From Malania oleifera (taxonomy: Eukaryota > Streptophyta > Magnoliopsida > Santalales > Ximeniaceae), in assembly GCF_029873635.1 (NCBI RefSeq), contig NC_080428.1:64351957-64415956 (forward strand): a stretch of 64,000 nt of DNA, read 5' to 3'. Under the pieces are notes generated by a model. That model did no database searches and had not been told where the DNA came from. It saw only the letters and a list, made by a program, of their open reading frames with translations. Shown here one piece after another: positions 10,046 through 19,974 of the stretch. The translations under genes and the position numbers were made by a program. Each line of letters begins with the position of its first letter. Position 1 is the stretch's first letter.

Positions 10046-11797
10046 TGTAAAAACCCGACCCGTGAGATATGGATTAAATAAATAAGAAAAGGGAAAAACA
10101 GTAATTTGAGCATGCTTCATTGACAAAGCCAGCGTTTTCGTTGACGAAGACCCTTCTATTGTTTGGTGGCGAAATGCAGAGGTTCGTCGACAAGGAGAAG
10201 CCAAAAGATTTTGGGAAATCTTGAAATCTCAAGCTCGTCGACGAGGCCACCGCGATGTCGATGAATTTCCTTCGTTGGCTCATCAATGAAGACGTTGCCT
10301 TATCGATGAGGTTGGCTAGGTCAAAGGCTCTATAAATACCCATTTCCTTTGCTTCTTGGCTAAGTTATCAAAATTCTCTCTCTCTCTCTCTCTAGATTTC
10401 TTCGCCGTTCGTCATTAGAATCAACGATTCGACGTTACTGTGAGGATCAGGGAAGGAATCTCTACGTGTTCTGTGGAACGAATCTTCGTTTTGAGGTCTT
10501 CGGGTTTTGACCTAAAAATTGAGGTAAGGTTTGGTTTCATTTCTGTTTCAGTAGATCTGTAGAAAGTAAGATTGTAAGTGATTATTGTACTGTGATTTAT
10601 AGGTTTTGGGAACTTGGTTCGCTGTTTAGGAGTTGTAGAGTTCGTGTTTGGATTTTCGGGGAAAGGTAAGGAGATTCTGTTTATATCGATTATTTTTGAA
10701 ATCAGATTCGGTAGAATTGTGGTTCACGATCCTGTGTATGTTTTGGCTAGTTATTTGAGAAAATCTAACGGATAAAAATTACGAGGTTTTCACATTACAG
10801 TTTTGGGGGAAAAAGGGGCGTTGGGTTGCATCTCTAGTTTCGTTAGAAAATCGTGGATAGATTGTTGAGTATATTGTGTTATGGAGATGGTCGTGACTTG
10901 ACTTGTTTTAAACTGTATTATGAAAATCATGATTTTGTGATTACCAAATAAGTGTGGAATGAACTGTTATATGAATATGCATTGAGCTATGATATGCTGA
11001 AATAAGATATAGGAATGTGTGTTCCGAATTGTTCTAGATTGTGAAAGAGTGTCCGGCTCAATATCCGAGGGTGTGAAATATCACCTGCCAGTGATAAAAG
11101 TGTCCGGCTCTATATCCGAGGGCGTGAAATATCACTTCTTACCAGATGATCATCGAAGGGTGTGGATCCACCAGATGTACTGGTACGATGTCATGGGAGC
11201 CTGGGGTTACGCTATGTGTCGGGGACGCCATGTAATGCGGGCCGGCTTTATGCCGAAGAGTGTGACAACACTAGGTTGATTGATCATGTGTGTGTTGAGA
11301 ACTATACTGGAACTGTTTTGTAGAAATATTGGAACTGAACTGTGTATGTTTTATGTCATGATAACACTTATGTGCCACACACCGATATAACCTGAATTTG
11401 CCTTACTGAGATGTTCCTCACCTTATCATACGTATGTGTTTTCAGGTCCTTCGAGTAATCGGAACTAGCATCCTAGTGTTGGGAGCCTTGTGATCGGTTT
11501 ACTTCGTAGAGTACTTGTGTAAGTACTGGGACTGTAATAGGGTTGTCATTTTGGGTATTGCTGGCTCCCTGAGTTATGTTTTGTAATATGGAGCTTGGAC
11601 TCTGTGTACGATGTATGTATGGAATGAACTTTTACACTGCATATATGTCGTGTATGTGAATGTGTATAGGTTGTACGAGAACTCCATGGGGTCGGACCTT
11701 CATTCATTATAGTATCATGTGTGTTTTATATGATACATGAATAGGTTAGGTTACTACATCCCACCTTGGGGCCCATTGTCGGGTTTGGGGCGTGACA
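10046..11797 (+). repeat. Gyp-1 3' LTR
   Basis: TGTAAAAACC...GGGCGTGACA, 1752 bp. The U3 part has seven degenerate GTCGAC-type motifs between about 10120 and 10310, then TATAAATA at 10331-10338 and a (CT)n run at 10375-10394. Donor-like GAGGTAAGG and AAAGGTAAGG lie at about 10519 and 10663. A roughly 58-bp sequence is repeated twice at 11047-11140. The CTTACTGAG block lies at 11402. The boundary is set by the polypurine tract on the left and by the match to the 5' remnant on the right. Confidence 0.85.
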
Positions 11798-11801
11798 TGA
11801 C

Positions 11802-12502
11802 TTCTTAGAATTAAAAATCCAAAGAAGTGGAGAGAAGCTCCAGCCACATATAGCAGAAACGCTATTGCAGTTTCCAGATGAACTCTCAGATAAAAAGTAG
11901 TGCCAGAGCTTTTTGGGAGTTCTAAATTATGCAAGAAGGTTTATCCAGAATCTTTCAGAAAAATTGTATCCCATACAAAAAAAGGTTTCTAGTAAGAAGC
12001 CATGGAAATGGGAGAAGGAGGACACTGAAGTAATCAGAACCCTCAAAAAGGACATTTGGGATCTTCTAAGATTGGAAAACCCATATGGGACTGAATAAAA
12101 AATTATCTTAGAACAGATGTATCCAATATAGCTTGGGGATGTGTTTTAAAAATAAAAAAGATTAATAAAACATAACATCTTAGTAGATATTAGAGTAGAT
12201 GTTTTAGTAGTGCAGAAGTAAATTATCCAGTACACGAGAAAGAACTTCTCGTTGTAGTTAAAAGCATTTGTTGCAATGAATTATTTCTAAGAAAGCATTT
12301 TATCGTCAGGACGGATAGTTCCTATGTTAAGAATTTCATGGAAATTAAACTGAGATGATTCACGCGAGCTAGACTAGTTAGATGAAGATATAAATTGTAA
12401 TATTACTCTTTTTCAATAGAATACATAAAGGGTGAAGAAATTATTATTGCAGATTGTCTAACGAGATATCTCAATGCTTGTAGACTCAATGGCCAGCAAT
12501 AG
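11802..12502 (+). pseudogene. Endogenous pararetrovirus RT C-terminus and RNase H, broken
   Basis: From 11802, frame 0 encodes the end of an RT. The LGVLNYARRF motif at about 11913-11942 is the pararetrovirus counterpart of the block that follows the RT active site, which itself is absent (lost with the left flank). A TAG interrupts at 11898. Near 12095 the frame shifts to frame 2. RNase H landmarks are a Thr-Asp catalytic motif at 12113-12118, an ELL-containing helix near 12240 and a second Thr-Asp at about 12307. It reaches its stop at 12500. Further stops occur inside RNase H (for example 12179). This is described as a remnant only. Confidence 0.7.
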
Positions 12503-12803
12503 CAGCCAGATTAGGTGCATTCTTTGTCAGCAAATCCACAAACCAGCAGATTGTCCGGTTATAAAGTTTGTTGAAGAAAAGAAGTATCTTCCTTCATCTT
12601 GCAGGAGGGAAAAAAGGAGAAGAGGAAGAGATAGTAAGCCAATCCCAGTTTGTGATACCAAAAGTAGAACTGCAAGAAGTAGTAAATCAATTCACAAAGT
12701 TGCAGGGAGCAGCAAGGAGGTGAAGAAAGATAAAAGTTATACTCAGTATTTTAATCTGCAACCAGTATGGGCATTACAGTACGCAATGTTCCAAGAACCC
12801 TAA
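12489..12803 (+). pseudogene. Pararetrovirus downstream ORF, N-terminal part with knuckle-like Cys/His motif
   Basis: The ATG at 12489 lies 14 bases before the RNase H frame ends, an overlapping start typical of compact viral genomes. About 8 codons in is CILCQQIHKPADC, a CX2CX3HX4C motif one residue shorter than a standard zinc knuckle. A strongly basic, Ser/Arg-rich stretch follows. The frame ends at 12801, and the next frame (1) is open across this junction, so the two pieces were probably one ORF separated by a frameshift. I do not recognise the protein. By position it is the 3' ORF of a two-ORF pararetrovirus or an inclusion-body/transactivator-type gene. Confidence 0.5.
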
Positions 12804-13875
12804 AGTTAGAAAAACTAAAAAGGAGGAAGTCGTGGCAATTAGAGAAAAACATGAATATAATTTAATCAGTGAAGATGAAGACTACTTAGAAACCAACAAT
12901 GTTAAAGAAGTAGATCTATGCATTGAAGACTTTCTACGAAGGACTCTAGAAATTTCAAGCGATAAGAGAAGATTGTTAGAAGGATTACTAAAGAAACCAG
13001 TAAACCCAGCAAACGATGAATTCTCTATCAGATTTAAGGAGGTAGTTGAAATAATTGAAGAATTTGAGACAATTGTTTCAGATAACTACAGAGTAATTAA
13101 CAGAGAAAATGCTCCTGCTTTTATTCACCAACAGATTAAGGTAAAGGTAGAAATTGATATAACGCTTAAAAAATATAAATTTACTATTAGAGCAAGAATA
13201 AGAATTTCAGAGTACCCGGAATTAAAACAATATTGGATGAAAAGTAGACTATGTATTCTAAAATTGCACATTCCTAGAAACATCAACCCTGAGAAGCTAA
13301 TGGCAATACAGAAAGCTCTTAAGACCAGAGAAGTCCAATTCTTTGAGTTCAGTAAAACAAGAGAAACCTTTAATTTTCTTCCAATATTGGTAAAACATGT
13401 ACTTAATTTCACTAATCTAGGAAGGTTATGTTAGACAAGGTACATAGAACTAATATAATTAAAGACAGGGAAGGTATTGCTTTGGAACTTTTTTCCAGAG
13501 GACTGGAAGGATGAACAAGTTTCAGACTTCAAAGAAGAAGAACCAGATTGGGAAGATTTCCAAAAGCACACGAAGTTTTATAAATTAGTTCAAAATTTGT
13601 AAGGAATTTATCTTCTTGAGGTGAGATTTGCATTAGATTGTGTTATGTTTGTAGATTATGAAACCCTTATTTCAGTTGAAAGAAAGTTTCTCCAATCTTC
13701 TGAAGAGGCTAGTTTATCAGACTTTGTTATTGAAGCAAAGAAAGTAGTAAGCCAAATCAGAAATTGAGAATGTCATCTTCTATTAACACAAGCCATGAAA
13801 AGTGATCTTCGGTTAGTGTTAGCAGAGCTTGTTAGAAAAGATGATGATATCATCGAAGCCCTAAAAGATTTTTGA
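12804..13875 (+). pseudogene. Pararetrovirus downstream ORF, main part, broken
   Basis: Frame 1 is open through this stretch apart from stops at 13432, 13456, 13600 and 13765, and ends at 13873. The longest uninterrupted piece (12832-13431) is acidic and rich in Glu, Lys and Ile. Together with the preceding knuckle-bearing part it gives roughly 460 codons before any loss. There is no motif I recognise, and no membrane segment. The even spread of single stops in one frame, without further frameshifts, indicates a once intact gene that has decayed slowly. Confidence 0.5.
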
Positions 13876-14236
13876 AGATAGTCAGGATCTTTGCCAGATG
13901 TACAGTCCAAATGATAATCCAGAATTTCATCATATTCCAAGTCAGACTGAGCGGACTAATCAGTAATATCATATCAGACGCTCATCTAGAATCGCATCAT
14001 ATCCCAGACTTTGTCGAAAGGGTGATTTGACAAATCATATCAATTTTTATTAAAGTAGATTCCACTTATTTTGTTTTTTACAAAATAAGTAAGTAAAATT
14101 TGATATACTGTCCTTTTGTTTTTATTTCTATTTTTTCTTTTTTATAGTAGCTTTTACTTTATTAAAGAAGAAATCTTTATTTATTACTTTTATTACTTTT
14201 GCTTTGTATCTTTGAGAAAGCAATATTGTGTTTATC

Positions 14237-14360
14237 GTGGAAGTAGTCTATATAGTGGGATCTCCGACCCATTGTTTGGGAAGAAAAATCAGTGAAAAAA
14301 TTAATAGAAGTTTTAATTGTTCAAAGTCTCTCTCAAATATTTTTCTTTCTAAATAAACAT
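14237..14360 (+). promoter_or_regulatory. Candidate pararetrovirus transcript promoter and poly(A) signal
   Basis: TCTATATAGTG (about 14249) is a good TATA box, and AATAAA lies about 100 bp downstream (14353). Plant pararetroviruses keep promoter and poly(A) signal close together after the last ORF to make a terminally redundant genomic RNA, so the spacing fits. The assignment rests on position and motifs only. Confidence 0.4.
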
Positions 14361-14400
14361 TGTATTGTGGCTAAAATCCTATCTCACCTGAAAGTGCTTG

Positions 14401-14911
14401 ATAGAGAGGCACCATAGGCACCAGTATAACAGTTGAAAATTACCTTCTACAGTTTCTTGGAGATCCAAGAAGAGAAGAAGGAAAAACATGTATCGATCTT
14501 TTATTAATTTAGTTTCCCTTCCCCCATTCTTAATGGATCTAATCACTGAGTCCGTTTAATTTAGTAAGAATTAAGAGGCTCCCAGAAATTGGTAATAACA
14601 GAAGTTTATCGTCTACAATTGCAGACGCGACGAGGTCGATGCTTCCCAAAGCTTTAAATTCACTCAATGAAAAAAATACACAAATTAGAGATCGGAAATG
14701 AAACAAGTATCCATCAAATTTCACACAAACCCAAATACAACGATTCAGTCTTACATTCTTACCAGTTACAAATTCAAGGGATACATGATGGGTTCCTTGT
14801 AGAACCCTAAATCTACAGACACTCACAATTCACAAAACAAATTACAAACTTTGAGAAAATACACGACGGAAATATCATCAGAACAGATTGCCCAAATACC
14901 AATGGTTGGAT
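14401..14911. other. Intergenic sequence; presumed 3' flank of the NRP1-like gene
   Basis: No coding frame with recognisable content. It probably contains the 3' UTR of the minus-strand gene that ends at 14912. AATAAA on the minus strand occurs at about 14500, some 400 bp past the stop, a possible but distant poly(A) signal. Confidence 0.4.
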
Positions 14912-15349
14912 TCAATGCTTCTTCATGAAACCTTGAGCCATCTTAATGTAGTCTCCGTACCCACTTCCCGAATGCCCGCCGCCGTCACCCTGCGGCGGCG
15001 ATTGGCCAGCCGTATGAGTCGTGGTGGTGGTGGTTGTGGTGTAGCCGGAACCATCGGCGACGGTGGTGGAATGGGAAGTGTGGTACTGGTGGAGGTAATT
15101 CCCCGCCTTGTCGACGTACGTGCCGAAGCCCTTCTCATCGAGCTTGCCGTAGTGGGAGGCAGCGTCAAGGATGTCGGCGGCGGCGCCGGCAACCCTGCCC
15201 TTGTCGAGCTTGTCGGTGTCGTGGCGGAGGGCGGACTTGGCTGCGTCCGCCACCAGTTTGGCGCTGCTGAGGAGCTCGGAGCTCGACGGCTGGTGGTGCT
15301 TCTCGGGGCGACCGCCGTGTTTCTTGTGATCGGGAGAGGTTGACTCCAT
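14912..15349 (-). CDS. NRP1: Nodulin-related protein 1-like protein
   Basis: An intact single-exon ORF of 145 codons and the only clear host gene here. The N-terminal half has the SSSELLSSAKLVADAAKSAL stretch and then KGRVAGAAADILDAASHYGK and DEKGFGTYVDKAGNYL. Together these define the small plant family of nodulin-related proteins (Arabidopsis NRP1/NRP2). The C-terminal third is Gly/Ser/Thr-rich, with a run of eight Thr codons, and ends GDYIKMAQGFMKKH. No signal peptide or membrane helix is seen, so it is probably cytosolic. Arabidopsis NRP1 has been linked to heat response and ABA; I infer rather than know a similar role. The ATG at 15349 fits the family length, and GC content is much higher than in the surrounding repeats, as for a conserved gene. 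Confidence 0.9.
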   Translation of the reverse strand: MESTSPDHKKHGGRPEKHHQPSSSELLSSAKLVADAAKSALRHDTDKLDKGRVAGAAADILDAASHYGKLDEKGFGTYVDKAGNYLHQYHTSHSTTVADGSGYTTTTTTTTHTAGQSPPQGDGGGHSGSGYGDYIKMAQGFMKKH

Positions 15350-15660
15350 GGATGCGACGATATGAAGATCGAGAATCGGAGCAAGTTCGTGAAGATTTGT
15401 GGTGTTTCAGAAAGATTTGACGAGGGAAATTAGAAAGTGGAGATTAGAAATTAGTGGATAGGGATGGATTTGATGGATTTGAGGAGATGTATAAATAGGA
15501 TGGGTGGCGGTTCGCAGCGGGGAAGGTTCCTGCGCGGTGTTGGGAGCGCGTTGCATTCGCGTGGGACAGGAGCTACTCGCCAAACGTGGGGAATTGATAG
15601 CCACGCGTTTTTTCTCGTGACCAGTCGTCTTGTCACGTGTAGCCAATGTGAAAAAAAAAT
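15350..15660 (-). promoter_or_regulatory. NRP1-like promoter and 5' UTR
   Basis: Upstream of the ATG on the minus strand, a TATA-like CTATTTATAC lies at about 15490-15498, giving a 5' UTR of roughly 110 nt. Further up are ACGT-core sites: CCACGTTT at about 15582, an ACGCGTGGC coupling-type element at about 15601-15609, and a perfect CACGTG (in ACACGTGACA) at 15634-15639. G-box and ABRE sites next to a coupling element are typical of ABA- and stress-responsive plant promoters, in line with the family's reported role. Confidence 0.55.
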
Positions 15661-15956
15661 ATTTTGGGCGTAGTTTGTATAAAATTTGAATAAAATTAAT
15701 ATAACTTTATATAAGTATTTTTTTTTTAATTTAAATTCTCAAACTTAGGCCTATTTTAATGAAAAAATATATATATTTTTATGTTTTAATCCTACAATAA
15801 AGATATTTGAAATAAAATTTTATTAGACTTATTTTTTAATTAATTTATCATTCTTATAAAGGTCACAATTTGTTAAATTATTGATCATTATTAAATGTAT
15901 ATTCATTTATTAATTTTCATTTATTCATAAATAATTTTTAAAAAATATATTTGGAA
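15661..15956. other. AT-rich intergenic DNA
   Basis: Very AT-rich with homopolymer runs; no gene or element recognised. It is the distal upstream region of the NRP1-like gene and was contiguous with 31327 onward before Gyp-2 inserted. Confidence 0.6.
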
Positions 15957-15962
15957 CATATA
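15957..15962. repeat. Gyp-2 target-site duplication, left copy
   Basis: CATATA immediately precedes the LTR TG. The same six bases follow the right LTR at 31321-31326. Five of them (CATAT) are the expected size for Ty3/gypsy. Confidence 0.8.
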
Positions 15963-16205
15963 TGTAGAGACCTGGAAAATAGAAATAATAAGAAAAACAA
16001 AGGAAAGAGGAAAAATGATTTGGTGTAGACCAAATCGTCGACGGTTTGGTGGGGGCACAAAAAACCATCGACGATTTTGTGTTACTGCGGCCAGGTAAAG
16101 GTGAAGCGATAAAAATCGTTTGGTTAAAAATCTAAACCGTCGACAATTGTTTTGCCTGGCAGTAGTCTCTATATAAGAATCCTGCGACTCGTTTTTTAAG
16201 AAATT

Positions 16206-16257
<52 letters not shown>

Positions 16258-17489
16258 CATTTTCTCCCTCAAAACTCGCCCAAATCGTCAATTGGACACC
16301 ACTACGGGGTTCTAAGGTCGATCCTTATCAATTTAATCAGAGCAATTTTGTGTTTTGAGGATCCTGTGCACCACTAAAAAAGTTAGGGTAAGGGAGTTGA
16401 TTTTAAGTTTAATTAGTTATTGAGATTGTGTGGATTTAGGATGATAGGATGATATGCATTCTGGGGTTGAGTTGATTAAACTAGGGTTTGTGGTATACAA
16501 GATTTTGTGCGAACGCCGTAAGCATGGATTTAGGATCCCTGCGAGCATTTCCTTAGGAAATAGGCAAGGAGAATAAATTATGTCAGAACTCTTTAGAAAT
16601 TATTGATTAATTCAAAGTATTATATGAACATATTATATGTAACTTTCTGACTTATCAGATATATGAAAATAATGGCTTTGGTTGATCACATGTTTTTCTG
16701 GACGAATACTATGTTATGAAATATTACTGAAAAACTATGTGACATAAGGAATGGTTTTGATTACTGTAAAATAAGTATATGAAAATATTATATGATGAAA
16801 TAGCAAGATTTATACAGATATGTTGATATGAGATATGTATAGATATGTTTTACACATATGTAATGATATGAGTTATATATATACAGATATGTTTTAAACA
16901 GGTGTGATGAAATGAGATTTATATAGACATGTTTTTATCAGATATGATGATATGTGATATACACAGATGCGATGGTTTTATACTAACAAATATTATGAAC
17001 AACCATGAGTTACAGACGAGATGTGTTACATGCACGTGGATACTCTTGAGCTTGAGCATGCTTATGAGAAATGAAAGCTTTTGGAAATATATTATAATGT
17101 ATATTGAGTGGTGGAAATGAGAACCTAGTTGATTAATGATATGAGAGCACAATACCGTTGCTAGTGATTGAGTTAGTACAACCACAGAGCTCAGAAAATG
17201 TTGGTATTGGAAGTCGATTAAGCCTTTGAAGAGATGTTGACTGTCCCTAGGTCCGAACCAGGCAGCGGTGGGCCAATCGTACTATAGACGAGGTATTTTG
17301 ACTTAACTTGGTAGGCCAGTCAGGGTTAAGTCCCGCCTTCGAGCCGCATAATTTGGTAATGTGGGGTTATTACATAACGGCGATATGAATGAGTTCCTCA
17401 TTATAGACGCAATACACTCATATGATTGTATTTTGGAAGAAATGTTATTTTGTACATAGAGATATTTACTAAGCATGATCACATTTTCG

Positions 17490-17533
<44 letters not shown>

Positions 17534-18000
17534 GTATGTATATAGATATGAGTACAACTACTATGAATTCTCAGATAAATTAATATTTATATGAACATGA
17601 TATGATTCACCAAAACTCATATGCTACACACTGATAATAATTTATTCCCACTTACTGAGAGGTGCCTCACCCCAAAGATCTTAAATATCTCAGGAAATTC
17701 GGGTCCCCAGGCGGAGCGAGCTATGAGATAGAGGAGGAGTAGATTACTAGAGTAAGGGTATGTTTTTATTTTGGGACTGGGGGTTTGTATGTATATTTTT
17801 GGAGTTTTTAGTACTCTAGCATTGTATATAAACTATAGGTGTATTATATTTTTCGCTGCACAACTAGAATGTGAATATGGACAGGTGGATCCTCGGTACC
17901 CCACCTTGGGCCCAGGTTGTCTGGTTGATTATTAATTGGGAATCAGAGGTATATGAATATTTTAAAAAGAGAAAAAAAAAACAACAAAAGCAGGGCGTCA
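15963..18000 (+). repeat. Gyp-2 5' LTR
   Basis: TGTAGAGACC...GGGCGTCA, 2038 bp. Three GTCGAC-type palindromes lie in U3 (about 16036, 16064 and 16137), TATATAAG at 16170 and a 44-bp (CT)n run from 16211. A donor-like TTAGGGTAAGG is at 16383. An (AT)n/(GTAT)n microsatellite lies at 17494-17540, and the CTTACTGAG...CTCACCCC block at 17651-17673. Confidence 0.9.
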
Positions 18001-18005
18001 TAGTT

Positions 18006-18017
18006 TGGTATAAAAGG
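18006..18017 (+). promoter_or_regulatory. Gyp-2 primer binding site, degenerate
   Basis: TGGTATAAAAGG lies 5 bases after the LTR end. It matches the Met-tRNA site TGGTATCAGAGC in its first half only; the rest has decayed. Confidence 0.65.
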
Positions 18018-18403
18018 TTAGGTTGTTAGGTTCTGCAGACTTTAGTGGATAGTAATACCAAAGTAAGAATGGATCTTGATAAGGGTAGGAAATGAGTAGA
18101 CTAGGAATTTAGCAAGTCATTATTGGAAGTTAATTTAGATTCTTGGGTTTTGGTTTTGAAGCCTGGAAGTGGAAATCCATTGACGGTCTTCTGTGATTTT
18201 CCTGCAACTATGGTTTTAGGAAAATTACAGCAAACCATTGACGGTTTTGCTTCTGAGCAGAGAGACTAAGACTTGGGATGTTAGTGGGTGGGAAAAAAAA
18301 GGCCGAAAATTTTGTGGATGTTAAATTGTTTCCTTAGATTGATGATAGTGCTCCTCACGATAAGAAATTAGAATTCTAAAATTCCTTTTGTTCTATTTTT
18401 AGG
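18018..18403 (+). other. Gyp-2 leader
   Basis: Non-coding leader carrying two copies of the ATTGACGG motif (about 18178 and 18235; the second reads AAACCATTGACGGTTTT). It ends in a good splice acceptor, TTCTATTTTTAG, at 18391-18402, one base before the gag ATG. Confidence 0.7.
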
Positions 18404-19300
18404 ATGGACCCTAGAAATAGCAATGCTCATGCTGGAGGTGGTGATGATGCGGGGCCTTCTAGTATGGGTAGCAGCGATTCTGATGCAGTCTTGCGTAGTG
18501 TTGCTTAGCAAGTGATGGCCGAGATAGCTCAGAGTTCTAGGGAGCAGGGTCACTTGTAAGTGGATTAGGGTTGCACTATAGAGCAGTTCACCTGGACGAA
18601 TCCTCCGACCTTTTTAGGAAGTGCAGACCCGATTATGGCAGAGAATTGGATACAAGAAACTAAAAAATCTTGACAGTACTACGCTGCATCGACGAGCAGA
18701 GAGTTTTGTATGCCACGTTCAAGCTGACAAAGGAGGGTGAGCGTTGGTGGTTTGTAGTGAGGCTCCTAGAGGAGCAGAGACATGTACCAGTAGCGCTGAC
18801 TTGGGGAAGGTTTAAGGAGATTTTTTTTTACCGCTATTTTCCCACCTCCGTCAGAGATGCAAAAATGGAGGAGTTTTTGAATTTGACTTAGGGTCATCTG
18901 ACAGTGCCACAATATGCTGCTAAATTTGTGGAGCTATCTCGTTTCACCCCATTCATGATACCAGATGATTTCAAGAAGGCTCAAAGATTCGAGAGAGGGC
19001 TAAGATAGGAGGTATATGAGTAGGTGGTGGTTTTACAAATACGAGATTTTTTTGAGTTGGTGGGTAAAGCCATCGTAGCCGAAGCCAATCGACAAAGGGG
19101 TATGGGAGGACAGAGTCAGAGGAAGAGGCCTGTGCCTCCTAGTTTTCAGGCGAGCACTAGTCAGGGCTAATGGAGGAGACATGATGTGGGCCAGCGACAG
19201 GTAGGGGGACACTGAGTTCCTTGAGGCAATCCAGCACGTCCTACTTGCCCTCGATGCTATAGGAGACATTCAGGAGAGTGTCAAGAGGTGTGGGATTGTA
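18404..19300 (+). pseudogene. gag: Gyp-2 gag
   Basis: Begins MDPRNSNAHAGGGDD at 18404, parallel to the Gyp-4 start MDPGNSNTN. Capsid-like blocks GCTIEQFTWTNPPTF and GSADPIMAENWIQE follow, then a frameshift near 18665 and more capsid sequence. There are many TAG stops. At the nucleocapsid end the first zinc knuckle is intact (CPRCYRRHSGEC, 19246-19281). The second is largely deleted: only its distal WDCSAP end remains, a few residues after the first knuckle. The product would be defective in RNA binding even without the stops. Confidence 0.8.
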
Positions 19301-19974
19301 GTGCACCCCCGAACTATGTACCTGCTCCTAGACTGTACCATGGAAATTACCCAGCACCCCGAGGTGACTAGAAGAGGAATACTGCCCCGGCGCGGGGTCT
19401 ATGCACTAACCCTAGGAGACGCAAAGACAACAGGTGACGTGGTGATAGGTATGATTTATATTATGTCATATAAAGCTACTATTTTGTTTGATTCAGTGGC
19501 GACACATTCATTTGTGGCTTGGGAGTTTGTTAAGTTATGTGGGATAGAAACTCAACCACTGGATGTTAGTCTATCAGTGGCTACACTGATAGGGACCATA
19601 GCAGTGTGTATAAGGGTACTTAGAAATTTTTCGATTAGTATTCAGGGGAGGTCACTGCCTGCTAATCTGGTGGTTCTCAATATGCATGGGTTTGACATGA
19701 TTTTGGGGATAAACTGATTAGCTGCCAACAATGCCAGTATTGACTGCCATAAGAAAGAGGTATTCTTCAAACCTCTAGGGGAGCAGGAGTATTGATACAT
19801 AGGGACGCGTGTGCACTCCTCACCGCAGATGTTATCAGCCATTCAGGCAAGGAAATTGCTCCTAGAGGGATTCTAGGGTACCTGGCTTGTGTGCAAGAAG
19901 CACCGATAGGGGAGTTAAAGTTAGAAGATATCCCAATAGTAAGGGATTTTCCTGATGTGTTTGCAGAGGATTAG
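19301..19974 (+). pseudogene. pol: Gyp-2 aspartic protease
   Basis: Open in frame 2 from before 19301 to TGA at 19718. It then runs through a short frame change to the LEDIPIVRDFPDVF linker that precedes RT in this family. The active site reads DSVATHSF: Gly of the Asp-Ser-Gly triad is Val (GTG at 19496-19498), which should abolish activity. Flanking blocks (FVKLCGIETQPLD, MHGFDMILGI) are normal. Confidence 0.85.

Larger units (their letters stand above)
4497..11797 (+). mobile_element. Gyp-1: Ty3/gypsy chromovirus (Tekay/Del-like), 5' LTR truncated
   Basis: The order is LTR remnant, Met-tRNA primer site, gag, protease, RT, RNase H, integrase, C-terminal chromodomain-like tail, polypurine tract, complete 1752-bp LTR. 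Protease-RT-RH-integrase is the Ty3/gypsy order, and the integrase tail with the LRRYVSDP, VQVLD and IPLVKVL blocks is typical of chromoviruses. The coding part is heavily decayed: dozens of in-frame stops and at least two frameshifts. It also has mutated catalytic residues in both RT and integrase, so it is the most eroded gypsy copy here. The right boundary is the LTR end CA at 11797. Confidence 0.9.
11798..14400 (+). mobile_element. Endogenous pararetrovirus (Caulimoviridae) 3' fragment
   Basis: Directly after the Gyp-1 LTR, the coding style changes to that of a plant pararetrovirus. It has the C-terminal part of a Caulimoviridae-type RT, an RNase H in another frame, then a downstream ORF overlapping the RNase H end, then AT-rich DNA with a TATA box and an AATAAA signal. 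No LTRs flank it, which fits illegitimate integration rather than retrotransposition. All reading frames are disrupted by stops and frameshifts, so it is an old, inactive copy. The two-ORF layout resembles florendoviruses or caulimovirus-like genomes with a 3' ORF; the genus is not resolved. Confidence 0.7.

Noticed and set aside
11019..11279. ORF of 86 codons in the Gyp-1 3' LTR
   Set aside because: Arises from the duplicated 58-bp LTR unit; no start context or homology.
12832..13434. Possibility that this 200-codon ORF is a host gene
   Set aside because: Same frame continues past several stops, it directly follows pararetrovirus RNase H and no host family is recognised.
14888..15343. Plus-strand ORF of 151 codons over the NRP1-like gene
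   Set aside because: Antisense shadow of a GC-rich coding region; repetitive Val/Gly/Arg content and no recognisable domain. The minus-strand frame has clear family motifs.
14923..15384. Second minus-strand ORF of 153 codons overlapping NRP1
   Set aside because: A Pro/Thr/Arg-rich out-of-frame shadow of the same GC-rich gene.
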